Shown: in pieces, positions 44,886 through 55,100 of the stretch
How positions within the stretch are numbered: the stretch's first letter is position 1
How the letters are laid out: each line of letters begins with the position of its first letter
Source of the DNA: Pseudoxanthobacter soli DSM 19599
GTDB taxonomy: Bacteria > Pseudomonadota > Alphaproteobacteria > Rhizobiales > Segnochrobactraceae
Reading direction: 5' to 3'
DNA length: 64,000 nt
Assembly: GCF_900148505.1 (NCBI RefSeq)
Contig: NZ_FRXO01000007.1
Location: 1 to 64,000, forward strand
The notes under the pieces: model-generated
Seen by the model: only the letters and a program-made list of their open reading frames with translations
Told to the model about the DNA's origin: nothing
The model's database searches: none
Translations under genes and position numbers: made by a program

Positions 44886-45862
44886 GCGCTGTTTCAGCGG
44901 ATGCCCGCAGCCCGAAAGCCCGGATCAACCTCACCGAGGCGTTCCGCCGCTACGGCACCTTCCTCATCTTCGTGCTGCTCGTGGTGGTGGCGAGCTACCA
45001 GTCGCCGGCATTCCTGACCGAACGCAACATCATGAACGTGCTGCGGCAGGTTTCCGGCACCGGGATCATGGCGGTGGGTATGCTGTTCGTGATCCTGACG
45101 CGCGGCATCGACCTTTCGGTCGGCTCGGTCGCGGCGCTGGGCAGCGTGCTGTCGGCGATCTTCATCGCCCAGTGGGCGCCGGGCGCGGCGTTGCCGCTGG
45201 TGGTGCTGGCGGGCGCGGCCTGCGGTGCGGTCGCGGGCTTCCTCGTCGCCTATGTGCGGCTGCAGGCCTTCGTGATGACGCTGGCGATGATGACGGTCGC
45301 CCGCGGCCTCGCGCTCATCATCTCCAAGGGCCAGCCGGTGATGGTGGGCGACGCGGGGTCGGTGCTGACGCGGTTCGGCTCCGGCTTCGTGCTGGGCGTG
45401 CCGATGCCGGTGATCCTGATGCTCGCGGTGTTCGCGGTGGCGGGGATCGTGCTCGGCTTCACCCGGTTCGGCCGGCTGGTGAAGGCGATCGGCTCCAACG
45501 AGGAGGCGGTGCGGCTTTCGGGTATCGCGGTGCCGCGCTATGTGATGGCGGTCTATGTCATCTCCGGTGCGCTCGCCGCCGTCGCGGGCATCATCTCCAC
45601 CTCGCGCTCGGGGGTCGGCTCGGCGACGGTCGGCGTCGGCGCGGAACTCGACGTGATCGCCGCCGTCGTCATCGGCGGGGCGAGCCTGATGGGCGGACGT
45701 GGCGGGGTGGTCAACACCTTCCTCGGCGTGCTCGTGCTCGGCGTGATCGGCAACATCATGAACCTCGCCAACGTGCCGGGTTATCATCAGCAGGTGTTCA
45801 TGGGCGTGATCATCGTCGTCGCCATGCTGCTGCAGAACGGCACCGCCTGGCTGCGCCGCTGA
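44882..45862 (+). CDS. Sugar ABC transporter permease, RbsC class
   Basis: 326 aa inner-membrane permease. The family motifs TRGIDLSVGSVAALGSV and ISTSRSGVGSATVGVGAELDVIAAVVIGG are clear, and GIMAVGMLFVILTRGIDL precedes the first. Eight or more membrane helices are expected. Its stop is contained in the first unit of a 17-bp triplicated sequence. Confidence 0.94.
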
Positions 45863-45907
45863 CGACGAGACGTCGCTGACAACGAGACGCCGCTGACAAA
45901 GAGACTG
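45857..45907 (+). repeat. 17-bp tandem triplication over the permease stop codon
   Basis: Units CGCTGACGACGAGACGT, CGCTGACAACGAGACGC and CGCTGACAAAGAGACTG start at 45857, 45874 and 45891. The first carries the TGA stop of the permease gene. The spacer to the kinase gene was thus built by duplication of the gene end, as also seen at 31054. Confidence 0.85.
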
Positions 45908-45954
45908 GGAACCGGGCGCCCGCCGAACGAGGCGCCCCTGCCGCGGAGCCTGAA

Positions 45955-47523
45955 ATGACCCATCCCGCGTCTTGCGACCTCACGCTGGCGATCGATGTCG
46001 GCACCGGCTCGGCGCGCGCCGCCCTCGTCGACGCGGCGGGGCGGATCGTCTCCATCGCCGGGCGGGAATACGAGCAGATCGTGCCGCGCTTCGGCTGGTC
46101 GCAGCAGCGCCCGGCGGACTGGTGGGACGGCGTCGCGGGGGCGATCCGGGAGGTGCTGGACGGCAATCCGGGCGCGCGGGAGCGCATCGCCGCCATCTGC
46201 GCCTGCGGCCAGATGCACGGCACCGTGCTCATCGACGATGCCGGCAACCTGACGCGCGAGACCGTTCCGCTCTGGAACGACAAGCGCACCGTCGATCTCG
46301 TCGCCGCCTTCGAGGCGGCGAACGCGCCTGACAGCTACCTCACTGAGAGCGGCAACCCGCCGACGCCCGCCTGGGCGGCCTTCAAGCTGCAGTGGATCCG
46401 CGACACGGAACCGGAGGCGTTCGCCCGCTCGGCCACCGTGCTGGCACCCAAGGACTACATCAATTTTCGCCTGACCGGCGAGATAGCGACCGACGTCACC
46501 GAAGCCTCGTGCAATTTCCTGATGAACCCGGCGACGCGTGACTGGTCGGCGGCGATGATCGCGCGCCTCGGCCTCGATGCGCGGATGATGCCGCCGATCC
46601 GCCAGCCCGAGGCGATCCTCGGCGGCATCACGGAGGCGGCGGCGCGCGCGACCGGGCTCGCGGCGGGAACGCCGGTGCTCGTCGGCGGCGCGGACTATCC
46701 GATGGCGCTGCTGGGCTCCGGCGTGTGCCGGCCGGGGCTCGCCTCGGAGGTGCTCGGCACCTCCTGCATCATCACGCTCATCACCGGAGAGGCGGTGCTC
46801 GACCCGGAGATCTCCAACGTCGCCACCATGGAGGGCAACTGGGGTCCGTTCATGCTGCTCGAAAGCGGCGGCGACGCCATGCGCTGGGCCCGCCGCGCGC
46901 TGCACGACGGCGAGGCGGGCTACGGCGAGATCGTGGAGAAGGCGGCGCAGGCGCCGGCGGGATCCGCCGGGCTGATCTTCCTGCCCTATCTCACCGGCGA
47001 GCGCTTCGGCGCCCACCGCAATGCCCGCGCGCAGTTCTTCGGCCTCGGCGCGAGCCACGGCCTCGCCCACCTCGACCGCGCGGTGATGGAGGGTGTGGCG
47101 CTCGGCGTCGCCCGCCACATCCGCGTGCTGGAGGAGAATTCCGGCCTCAAGGTCTCGCGGGTCATCGCCTCCGGCGGCGGCGCGCGCACGCCGCTCTGGC
47201 TGAAGATCAAGGCGAGCGCCTACGGCATTCCCGTGGTCGTGCCGCAGGAGCCGGAATGCGGCGTGATCGGCTGCGCGGCGCTTGCCGCCACCGCCACCGG
47301 CCGCTTCTCCCGCGTCGAGGACGCGGCGGATGCGTTCGTGCGCTTTGCCGACGAGATCGCGCCCGATCCGCGCTGGTCCGACATCTATGCCGCGACCCAG
47401 CCGGTGTTCGACCGGCTCTACCGCCATTCGCAGGCGCTCTACGACGACCTCGACCAACTGGCCTCCCGGACGGCCGCCATCGACGCGCGCTTCGGGGAAG
47501 ACGCCGCGACACCGATGGGCTGA
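45955..47523 (+). CDS. FGGY-family carbohydrate kinase (xylulokinase-like)
   Basis: 522 aa. The phosphate-binding opening is LAIDVGTGSARAAL, the proposed catalytic Asp is D247 (VGGADYPMALLGSG), GTSCIITL binds ATP phosphate, and the C-terminal adenosine motif is VIASGGGARTPLWLKIKASAYGIPVV. It phosphorylates a ketose or polyol taken up by the upstream transporter. FGGY specificity (xylulose, ribulose, erythritol, glycerol) cannot be read with certainty; the match is nearest to xylulokinase-like members. GGAG lies 5-6 nt before the ATG. Confidence 0.9.
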   Translation: MTHPASCDLTLAIDVGTGSARAALVDAAGRIVSIAGREYEQIVPRFGWSQQRPADWWDGVAGAIREVLDGNPGARERIAAICACGQMHGTVLIDDAGNLTRETVPLWNDKRTVDLVAAFEAANAPDSYLTESGNPPTPAWAAFKLQWIRDTEPEAFARSATVLAPKDYINFRLTGEIATDVTEASCNFLMNPATRDWSAAMIARLGLDARMMPPIRQPEAILGGITEAAARATGLAAGTPVLVGGADYPMALLGSGVCRPGLASEVLGTSCIITLITGEAVLDPEISNVATMEGNWGPFMLLESGGDAMRWARRALHDGEAGYGEIVEKAAQAPAGSAGLIFLPYLTGERFGAHRNARAQFFGLGASHGLAHLDRAVMEGVALGVARHIRVLEENSGLKVSRVIASGGGARTPLWLKIKASAYGIPVVVPQEPECGVIGCAALAATATGRFSRVEDAADAFVRFADEIAPDPRWSDIYAATQPVFDRLYRHSQALYDDLDQLASRTAAIDARFGEDAATPMG

Positions 47524-47592
47524 CCGCCTGCCCGGCCGGGCGGACAGCCGCGGCCGAACGACGCCTTCTTTCTCGTCAAGGATATTCATCCC

Positions 47593-48366
47593 ATGTATAT
47601 GGAAAAATTCTCGCTGGCGGGAAAGATCGCCGCCGTCACCGGCGCGGGCCGCGGCATCGGCCTCGCCATCGCCGAGGCGCTCGCGGAAGCCGGCGCGCTG
47701 GTGGTGGTGACCGACCGCGATGGGTCGCTTGCCCAAAGCGCCGCCGCCGGCCTTGTCGCGCGCGGCCACAAGGCCGAGGCCGAGGCGCTCGACGTCACCG
47801 ACCGCGACGCCGTGGAGCGGCTGGCGGAGACGCTCACCGGCCGTCACGGCCGGATCGACATCCTCGTCAACAATGCCGGCATCGCCATCTCCAACCATCC
47901 GGCGGAGGCGATGTCGGACGAGGTGTGGCTGAAGGTGATCGACGTCAACCTCAACGGCGTGTTCTGGTGCTGCCGGGCGTTCGGCAGGCGCATGCTGGAG
48001 GCCGGCGGCGGCAACATCGTCAATGTCGGCTCGATGTCGGGCTTCATCGTCAACCGCCCGCAGGAGCAGGCGAACTACAACGCCTCCAAGGCCGGCGTGC
48101 ACCACCTGACGCGCTCGCTCGCCGCCGAATGGGGCGCGCGGGGCGTGCGGGTCAACTCGGTCGCGCCGACCTATATCGACACCGAGATGAACGCCTACGT
48201 CTACCAGGACGCCGAGATGTACCGCCACTGGGTCGGCGGCACACCGATGAACCGGCTCGGCCGCACCGACGAGGTCGCCTCCGTGGTGCTGTTCCTCGCG
48301 AGCGAGGCGTCGAGCCTGATGACGGGTTCCATCGTGCTGGCGGATGGCGGCTATGTCTGCTGGTGA
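47593..48366 (+). CDS. SDR-family polyol/sugar dehydrogenase
   Basis: 257 aa. TGAGRGIG (16-23), NNAG, and catalytic S147, Y162 and K166. D42-R43 after beta-2 (VVVTDRDGS) favours NAD. The end (GSIVLADGGYVCW) and LNGVFWCCRAFGRRM resemble galactitol/arabitol-type dehydrogenases. It should oxidise a polyol to a ketose for the FGGY kinase or act on the phosphorylated product. Two ATGs (47593, 47599) are possible starts; AAGGA at 47577 is 11-17 nt upstream. Confidence 0.88.
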   Translation: MYMEKFSLAGKIAAVTGAGRGIGLAIAEALAEAGALVVVTDRDGSLAQSAAAGLVARGHKAEAEALDVTDRDAVERLAETLTGRHGRIDILVNNAGIAISNHPAEAMSDEVWLKVIDVNLNGVFWCCRAFGRRMLEAGGGNIVNVGSMSGFIVNRPQEQANYNASKAGVHHLTRSLAAEWGARGVRVNSVAPTYIDTEMNAYVYQDAEMYRHWVGGTPMNRLGRTDEVASVVLFLASEASSLMTGSIVLADGGYVCW

Positions 48367-48373
48367 GGGCGTG

Positions 48374-49441
48374 ATGCAGGGCATGCGCTTTCCCGGCCGC
48401 TATGTGCAGGGACCGGGGGCGCTGGCGCGGCTCGGGCGCGAGGTGGCGCCGTTCGGGCGCCGCGCGGCGTGCGTCGTCGACCGCGGGGTGTTCGACCGGC
48501 TGGCGCCGACGCTTTCTGCCGCGGCCGACGGCGCGTTCGAGCGCTTCGACCTGGTCCGCCACGGCGGCGAATGCACCCTCGACGAGATCGGCGCGCTGGC
48601 CGAGGCCGCGCGGGCGGCCGGCGCGGAGGTGATGGTCGGCGTCGGCGGCGGCAAGGCGCTCGACACCGCCAAGGCGGCGGCGCGCCGGCTCGGCATCGCC
48701 TGCGTGGTCGCGCCCACGATCGCCGCCTCGGATGCGCCATGCTCGGCGCTGTCGGTGATCTACCGTGCCGACGGCACGGTGGAGCGCGACGAGTTCCTGC
48801 CGCGCAATCCCGACCTCGTGCTGGTCGACACGGCGGTTATCGCGGCGGCGCCGTCGCGCTTCCTCGCGGCCGGCATCGGCGACGCGCTCGCCACCTGGTA
48901 CGAGGCGGAGGCGTGCCGCAGGAGCGGGGCGCTCAACATGTTCCAGGTGCGCGGCCTGCCGCTCGCCTACCAGATCGCGCGGAGCTGCCGCGACGCGATC
49001 TTTGCGTTCGGCGAGGAGGCGCTGGCGGAGAACGACCGCCACGAGGCCGGGCCGGCGCTGGAGCGGGTGGTGGAGGCCAACATCCTGCTTTCCGGAATCG
49101 GGTTCGAATCCGGTGGTGTCGCCGCAGCCCACGCCATCCACCACGGCCTGAGCGAACTCGACGACGTGCACCATTGCCTCCACGGCGAGAAGGTCGCGAT
49201 CGGCGTGCTCGCGCAGCTCAGGCTCGAGGGTGCGCCCGAAGCCGAGTTCGAGGAGGTGCGCGACTTCTGCCGGCGGGTACGGCTGCCGACGCGGCTTGCG
49301 GACCTCGGCATCGCCGACGCGGGCGGGGAGGTGCTGACCATCATCGCCCGGCGCGCCTGCCGCCCGGGGGAGATCGTGCACAACGAGCCGTTCCCGGTGA
49401 CCGAGGCGATGGTGGTCGAGGCGCTGTCGGCCCTCATCTGA
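48374..49441 (+). CDS. Iron-containing alcohol dehydrogenase family, glycerol dehydrogenase (GldA)-like
   Basis: 355 aa from ATG 48374; GAGGG lies 4 nt upstream, and a start at 48383 is also possible. The cofactor motif is GVGGGKALDTAK (89-100). Metal ligands D170 (GIGDALATWYEAEA), H253 (AAHAIHHG) and H270 (HCLHGEK) match D173, H256 and H274 of the Bacillus glycerol dehydrogenase. It oxidises a vicinal diol of a polyol to a ketone with NAD. It is closely spaced with the preceding SDR gene. Confidence 0.9.
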   Translation: MQGMRFPGRYVQGPGALARLGREVAPFGRRAACVVDRGVFDRLAPTLSAAADGAFERFDLVRHGGECTLDEIGALAEAARAAGAEVMVGVGGGKALDTAKAAARRLGIACVVAPTIAASDAPCSALSVIYRADGTVERDEFLPRNPDLVLVDTAVIAAAPSRFLAAGIGDALATWYEAEACRRSGALNMFQVRGLPLAYQIARSCRDAIFAFGEEALAENDRHEAGPALERVVEANILLSGIGFESGGVAAAHAIHHGLSELDDVHHCLHGEKVAIGVLAQLRLEGAPEAEFEEVRDFCRRVRLPTRLADLGIADAGGEVLTIIARRACRPGEIVHNEPFPVTEAMVVEALSALI

Positions 49442-49502
49442 TCCCATAAAACGAGCCGGACGGCCGCGTGAGCCGGCACCGGCCATCAAGGAGGAACCTG
49501 CC

Positions 49503-50285
49503 ATGCCGGACACCCGCCTCGCCGATGCGGTCTCAAGCTTCCGCCCCGATCTCTTCGCCGGCCGCCGCGTGCTGGTCTCCGGCGCCACCAGCGGCATCGG
49601 TCTTGCCGTCGCCCGCGGGTTCGCCGCACTCGGCGGCGAGGTGATCGCCACGGGTTCGTCCGCCGCCAAGCTCGCGGCGCGCAAGGCCGATCCGGCCAAT
49701 GCCGGCGTGCGGTTCGAGGCGCTCGACGTGCGCGATCCGGCGGCGATCACCGCCTTCGTCGCGGGGCTCGACCGGCTCGACGTGCTGGTGAATGCCGCCG
49801 GCATCGCCCGCCCCGACGCGGAATATGACGACGCGACCTTTCAGGAGGTGATCGACGTCAACCTGACGAGCGCGATGCGGCTCGCCATGGCGGCGCGTCC
49901 GCTGCTCGCCGCCTCGCGCGGCTCGGTCACCAGCTTCGCCTCGATGCTGAGCTACCTCGCGGACGCCTCCGTGCCGGCCTATTGCGCGAGCAAGACCGGC
50001 CTGCTCGGCCTGACGCGCGGTCTCGCCCATGCCTTCGGTGCCGAGGGCATCCGCGTCAATGCCGTGGCGCCCGGCTATCACGAGACCGACATGACCGCGC
50101 CCTTGTGGCAGACGCCGGCGAGCAATGCCGCCATCGCCAGCCGCTCGGCGCTGAAGCGGTGGGGACAGGCGGAGGATCTGGTCGGCGCGGTGCTTTTCCT
50201 CTCCTCGCCCGCCGCCGCCTTCATCACGGGTGTTTGCCTGCCGGTCGATGGCGGCTATGTCAGTGGCAACCCCACCGAAGGCTGA
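49503..50285 (+). CDS. SDR-family oxidoreductase (second in operon)
   Basis: 260 aa. SGATSGIG near 26-33, NAAG in place of NNAG, and catalytic S147, Y160 and K164. A 17-residue N-terminal extension precedes the core. AAGGAGG lies 8 nt before the ATG. It differs clearly from the SDR at 47593, so the operon has two distinct dehydrogenase steps besides the GldA-like one. Confidence 0.9.
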   Translation: MPDTRLADAVSSFRPDLFAGRRVLVSGATSGIGLAVARGFAALGGEVIATGSSAAKLAARKADPANAGVRFEALDVRDPAAITAFVAGLDRLDVLVNAAGIARPDAEYDDATFQEVIDVNLTSAMRLAMAARPLLAASRGSVTSFASMLSYLADASVPAYCASKTGLLGLTRGLAHAFGAEGIRVNAVAPGYHETDMTAPLWQTPASNAAIASRSALKRWGQAEDLVGAVLFLSSPAAAFITGVCLPVDGGYVSGNPTEG

Positions 50286-50309
50286 ATCGGATCAAGAAAG
50301 GGAGCCGCC

Positions 50310-51746
50310 ATGACGGGAGAGAACGAGGCCGGCGGCGACGCCCTCATCGCCGCGCTGGAACAGGCGCTCGGCGCGGCCGCGCTGGTGCGCGACCCCGCCG
50401 ACATCGAGCGCTATTCGACCGACTGGCACCACGACTATCACGGCACGCCGCGGGCCGTGGTCCGGCCGCGCGACGCGGCGGGCGTGGCGGCGGCGGTGCG
50501 GCTGTGCTTCGAGGCCGGCGTGCCGGTGGTGCCGTTCGGCGGCAATACCGGCCTCGTCGGCGCGACGGTTCCCCAGGGCGACCGGCGCGAGGTGGTGATC
50601 GATCTCTCCCGCCTCAACGCGGTGCGCCGCGTCGACCCGGTCGGCTTCACCATGGAGGTTGAGGCGGGCTGCATCCTCGAACAGGCCAAGGCCGCCGCGG
50701 AGGCCGAGGACTGCTTCTTCCCCCTGAGCCTCGGCGCCCAGGGCAGCTGCCAGATCGGCGGCACCATCGCCACCAATGCCGGCGGCATCAATGTGCTGCG
50801 CTGGGGCATGATGCGCGACCTCGTGCTCGGCCTCGAAGTGGTGCTGCCTGACGGGCGGCTGTGGCGCGACATGAAGCAGCTGCGCAAGGACAATACCGGC
50901 TACGACCTCAAGCAGCTCTTCATCGGCGCCGAGGGCACGCTCGGCATCGTCACCGCCGCCGTGGTGAAGCTGTTTCCCCGGCCGGAGCAGGTCGAAACGG
51001 CGTTGCTGACGGTCGCCTCCCCGGCCGATGCCATGGCGCTCTACGGCATGGCCCGGCGGCGCTGCAGCGACCTGCTGTCGGCATTCGAGCTGATGACGCG
51101 GGTGTGCATCGACCTCGCCCGGGAGGCGAGCCCGTCGCTCGGCGAGCCGCTGGAGGCGCCGGCGAGCCACTATGTGCTGATGGAGCTGAGCGCCGGCGGC
51201 CCGGTCGACCTTCCCGCACTGCTGGAAGGCTTCCTCGGCGAGGCCATGGAGGCCGGGCTCGTCTCGGACGGCACCATCGCCCAGAGCCGCCAGCAGGCGC
51301 AGACGCTGTGGGCCTATCGCGAGCAGCTCGTGGAAGGCCAGGCACGGCGCGGCCACCACATGCGCTCCGACGTTTCCGTGCCGCTCGCCGATCTCGCCCG
51401 TATCTTCGAAGAGGGTCAGGCGGCCATCGCGGCGATTTCACCCGCGCTGGAGCCGGTGGCCTATGGCCATGTCGGCGACGGCAACATCCACCTAAACGCT
51501 CTTGTCCGGCAGGATCTCGACCGGGCGGAACAGGATCGGCTGCTGGCGGAAGCGGAGAAGGTGCTGTTCGATCTCGTGGATGCGGCGGACGGCAGCATCA
51601 GTGCCGAGCACGGCATCGGCATCTCCAAGCGCGCCGCCTTCGGCCAGCGCCTGCCCGCGCTCGACGGGGAGATGATGCGCGCCATCAAGGCGCTGTTCGA
51701 CCCGAAGGGCATTCTCAGCCCCGGCCGCATGGTGCCGCCCGCTTAA
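50310..51746 (+). CDS. FAD-linked 2-hydroxyacid oxidase/dehydrogenase, GlcD/D2HGDH class
   Basis: 478 aa. The FAD-binding PP-loop is VVPFGGNTGLVGATVP near 70-85, with IGGTIATNAGG near 150. The C-terminal FAD-oxidase domain has YGHVGDGNIHLNALV with two His for a metal and ends in SAEHGIGISKR...LFDPKGILSPGRM. It oxidises a D-2-hydroxy acid (lactate, glycolate, 2-hydroxyglutarate or a sugar-derived acid) and passes electrons to quinone or an electron-transfer flavoprotein. It ends the plus-strand arm; GGGAG precedes the ATG. Confidence 0.92.
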   Translation: MTGENEAGGDALIAALEQALGAAALVRDPADIERYSTDWHHDYHGTPRAVVRPRDAAGVAAAVRLCFEAGVPVVPFGGNTGLVGATVPQGDRREVVIDLSRLNAVRRVDPVGFTMEVEAGCILEQAKAAAEAEDCFFPLSLGAQGSCQIGGTIATNAGGINVLRWGMMRDLVLGLEVVLPDGRLWRDMKQLRKDNTGYDLKQLFIGAEGTLGIVTAAVVKLFPRPEQVETALLTVASPADAMALYGMARRRCSDLLSAFELMTRVCIDLAREASPSLGEPLEAPASHYVLMELSAGGPVDLPALLEGFLGEAMEAGLVSDGTIAQSRQQAQTLWAYREQLVEGQARRGHHMRSDVSVPLADLARIFEEGQAAIAAISPALEPVAYGHVGDGNIHLNALVRQDLDRAEQDRLLAEAEKVLFDLVDAADGSISAEHGIGISKRAAFGQRLPALDGEMMRAIKALFDPKGILSPGRMVPPA

Positions 51747-51759
51747 GACCACGTCCGGG

Positions 51760-51842
51760 TCCGATCGAACGGTGTGAACAGGATCTGCGCCCTTTTTGCG
51801 GGGGGGGTGTCCCGTCGATGGGATGAAACCCGTTCGATCGGA
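51760..51842. repeat. 13-bp inverted repeat bracketing a 57-bp G-run region
   Basis: TCCGATCGAACGG (51760-51772) is the exact reverse complement of CCGTTCGATCGGA (51830-51842). The enclosed 57 nt contain CCTTTTTGCGGGGGGGG. It could be a terminator fold for the catabolic operon or the remains of a small mobile or mosaic element. Confidence 0.6.
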
Positions 51843-52116
51843 ACGCGCTCGGAGCGCCGGCGCGGCAGCCGATTTGAGACGCTCCACACAAGTTGTGCGA
51901 TATGCGACGTGAGGTTGAAGCTCTGGCGTGACCGAGGCTTGGCCATGCGCGATTCGCGCAGCTCCGCCGCGCCGTGACGATACAGGGGGGCGGGCTTTCG
52001 GCACCCAAAGCGCCATAAAATTACGCGGCGCGTGACTGGCTGGTCATTTTCATAGATGCGCGAAAGTCGTTGCAGGGCAGCCACATGAAGCTTGCACGAA
52101 GCTTGGCCGAGGCTAT

Positions 52117-52134
52117 GATCACGAAAACGTGATC
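52117..52134 (+). promoter_or_regulatory. Perfect dyad GATCACG-AAAA-CGTGATC upstream of the giant autotransporter
   Basis: A 7-bp perfect stem with a 4-nt loop, 64 nt before the ATG. It would be an operator dyad or an RNA hairpin in the leader. Just upstream, AAGCTTG occurs twice 11 bp apart. Confidence 0.45.
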
Positions 52135-52197
52135 GAAAAGTGCAAGCGTTGCGTGCATCCTCCTCCCCGCTTCCGATCAGGGTGGGGTGGGTCGACG

Positions 52198-55100
52198 ATG
52201 GCTTCGGGCTCAAGCGATTTCGCACGCCGTTTGCTGCTGGGTGTTGCCGCGCTCAGCCTGATGGGCCCCCGCCCCGGCCTTGCCGACAGCGTGACGGTCA
52301 CCACGCAGCCGGACTTCACCTCCGCGGTGAACAGCGCCATCGCCAGCGGACAGCCGAACCAGATCACCGCGAGCGGCGGCGGTGTGTTCGTGGCCGCTCC
52401 CGCCTGGACCTTGCCCGGCGCGGCCTCGCCGCTGGCGCTGACCTTCGACGTCTCTCCCTTCGATATCGGAACGTCCGATGGCGCGGCCACGCTGACGCTC
52501 GGCGCCGGCTCGTCCATCACGGTGAACACCGCTGTGGGCTCGGCCAGCGGCCGTATCGAGATCGGCAATGGCGGTACCGGCACCCTGAACATCACGGGCG
52601 GCACGGTCGAGTTCGTGATCGCCAACGGCGCCAGCCCTCCCCCCACCTCGATCGGCCGGCTGTGGGTCGGTGGCGGCTCTTCGAATCCCGGCAGTGGCAA
52701 CGGCACGCTGAACATGAGCGGCGGCCTGCTGCTCTATGACTATGTCGACGGTGCCACGGACCTCGCCAACTATGGTGGCCTCGCCATCGGGCGCGGTACC
52801 GGCGTGACCGGGCTGTTCAACCAGACGGGCGGCACCGTCCGGTTCCTAAGCGGCGGTGCGGTCGATCTCGGCACCCAGGGCGGCACCGGCACCTACAGCC
52901 TGAGCGGCGATGCGGTGTTCGATGCCGGCCACGGCGGCATGACGATGTATGTCGGCTCGCGCACCAGCGGCGCGGGCGGAACGGGCACCGCCTCGACCGC
53001 CAACCTGAACATTTCCGATTCCGCCCGGTTCACGATAACGACGGGCAGCAACACCGGCGGCCAGCTCTTCATCGGCGATGCCAAGGCGACCGGCACCGTG
53101 ACCCAGAGCGGTGCCGATTCCGTCGTGACCCTCAGCCTGCTCAACCCGATCCAGCTCGGCAGCGACGTCAGCTCGGTCGGCACCGGCGGAACCGGCACCT
53201 ACAATCTCTCCGCCGGTACGCTGACGGTGCAGAATCCGGGCGGTTCTGCGAACTTCATCGTCGGGTCGGCGGCGGGCGGCACCGGCGCGTTCAACATCAG
53301 CGGCGGCACCGCGACGCTGGCGACGAACCTGACGCTGGCCAACAACGCGACCGCGACCGGCACGGTGACCCAGACCGGCGGAACGCTCACGCTGTCGGGC
53401 TCGCACCTCAGCTTCGGCGCCGGCACCGGGACGCTCAACCTGAACGGCGGCACCTTCGCCGTCGGCGGTACCAACGGCATCCAGGGCACGGGAACGTTCA
53501 ATTTCGGCGGCGGCACGCTGCAGGTCGTCGGCAGCAGCCTGACCACATCGACGGCGGCGGCGATCCTCACCGGCAAGACGGCGACGATCGACACCAACGG
53601 CCTGAATGCGACCTTTTCCGGGGTTCTTTCCGGTTCCGGCGCGGTCGCGAAGACTGGGTCCGGCAGCCTGACCCTTTCCGGCGCCAACACCTATGGCGGC
53701 GGCACCACGCTTTCCGCGGGCACGATCGTCGTCGGGTCGAACGGCGCGCTCGGTTCGGGCATGCTCACCTTCGCCGCCAACGGCACGCTTTCCTTCACCG
53801 GGGCCACGGCGGTTTCGAATTCGATCGCGGTCGGCAATGGCCTGATCGCCACGCTCGACCGCGCCGCGGGGACCACGACGCTCTCGGGCGGCATTTTCGG
53901 CGGCAACGGCCTCGTCAAGACCGGCGTCGGCACCGTGGCGCTGTCGGCGGCGAGCAACTATGCCGGCGCGACGACGATTTCCGGCGGCACGCTGACCGCT
54001 GGTGTGGCCGGTGCCCTGCCCACGGGCACCGCGGTCGACATCGCCGCGGGCGCGACGCTGAACATCACCGCGAACCAGACCATTTCCGCGCTGACCGGCG
54101 CCGGCGCGGTGACCACCAACACCTCCAACCTGACCCTCAACAACACCGCCGACAGCACGTTTTCCGGCACCATCACCAATGGCAGCGTCAGCTGGATCAA
54201 CCCCTACGGCGTCTTTACCAAGACCGGCACCGGCACCCTGACGCTCGACAGCGCCACCATCGCCGGCGGTGAGACGCACCTCGAGGGCGGCACCATCGCG
54301 ATGACCGGTGGCACCTCGTCGGTCGACTATTTCGCGGTCGGAACCGGGACGGGCAACACCGCGACCTTCACCATCTCCGGCGGCACGCTCAACACCGGCG
54401 TTGCCATGCAGGTGGGCGACTGGGGCGGTACCGGAACGGTGAACCAGACCGGCGGCGTGGTGAACATCTCGCCGACCTGCGGCGACACCGCGCGCTGCGC
54501 CACCCTCAATGTTGGCAACCAGGGCGGCAACGGCACCTACAACATCAGCGGCGGCATGCTGAACCTCGTCGGCGGGCTGAACGATATCGGCCGCAACACC
54601 GGATCGCGCGCCGCGAGCACCGGCCTGCTGCACATCTCCGGCGCTGCGGTCGTCGCGCTGCAGACGGACAGCAACGGGCCGGCGAGCCTCGTGATCGGCA
54701 ACCGCGACAACACCGCCACGGTCGCCCAGTCCTCCGGCCGCATCATCCAGGACGGCGGCACGCTGACCATCGGCGCGAGTTCGCACCTCTATCTTTCGGC
54801 CTACGGCAACGGCCAGTACGACCTCAACGGCGGCACGCTGCAGGTCGGCGGCGCCGACGGGCTCGTCGGTCACTATGCCGGCAGCGGCAGCTATGTGTTC
54901 AATCTCGGCGGCGGCACCATCCAGGTGATCGGCAGCACGCTCACCACGAACGTCGCCGCGACGCTCGTCTCGGGCACCACCTCGACCATCGACACCAACG
55001 GCTTCGCGGCCAATCTCTCCGGCGTGTTCTCGGGCACCGGCGCGCTCGTCAAGACGGGCCCCGGAACGCTGACGCTCTCCGGCGCCAACACCTACACGGG

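Larger units (their letters stand above)
51747..52197. other. Intergenic region before the giant autotransporter
   Basis: 451 nt without a recognised gene. It contains a 13-bp perfect inverted repeat (51760-51772 and 51830-51842), a run of nine G near 51799-51807, two AAGCTTG phrases 11 bp apart (52088, 52099) and a perfect hairpin at 52117-52134. A promoter for the autotransporter should lie between about 51990 and 52130, where AT content rises. Confidence 0.5.

Noticed and set aside
49105-49125. GGTTCGAATCC resembles a tRNA T-arm.
   Set aside because: It lies inside the GldA-like gene and encodes conserved GFESGG. No acceptor, D or anticodon arm can be folded around it.
51774-51977. A 67-codon plus-strand frame after the GlcD-like gene.
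   Set aside because: It lacks a ribosome site, spans the inverted repeat and G run, and its product has no recognisable features.
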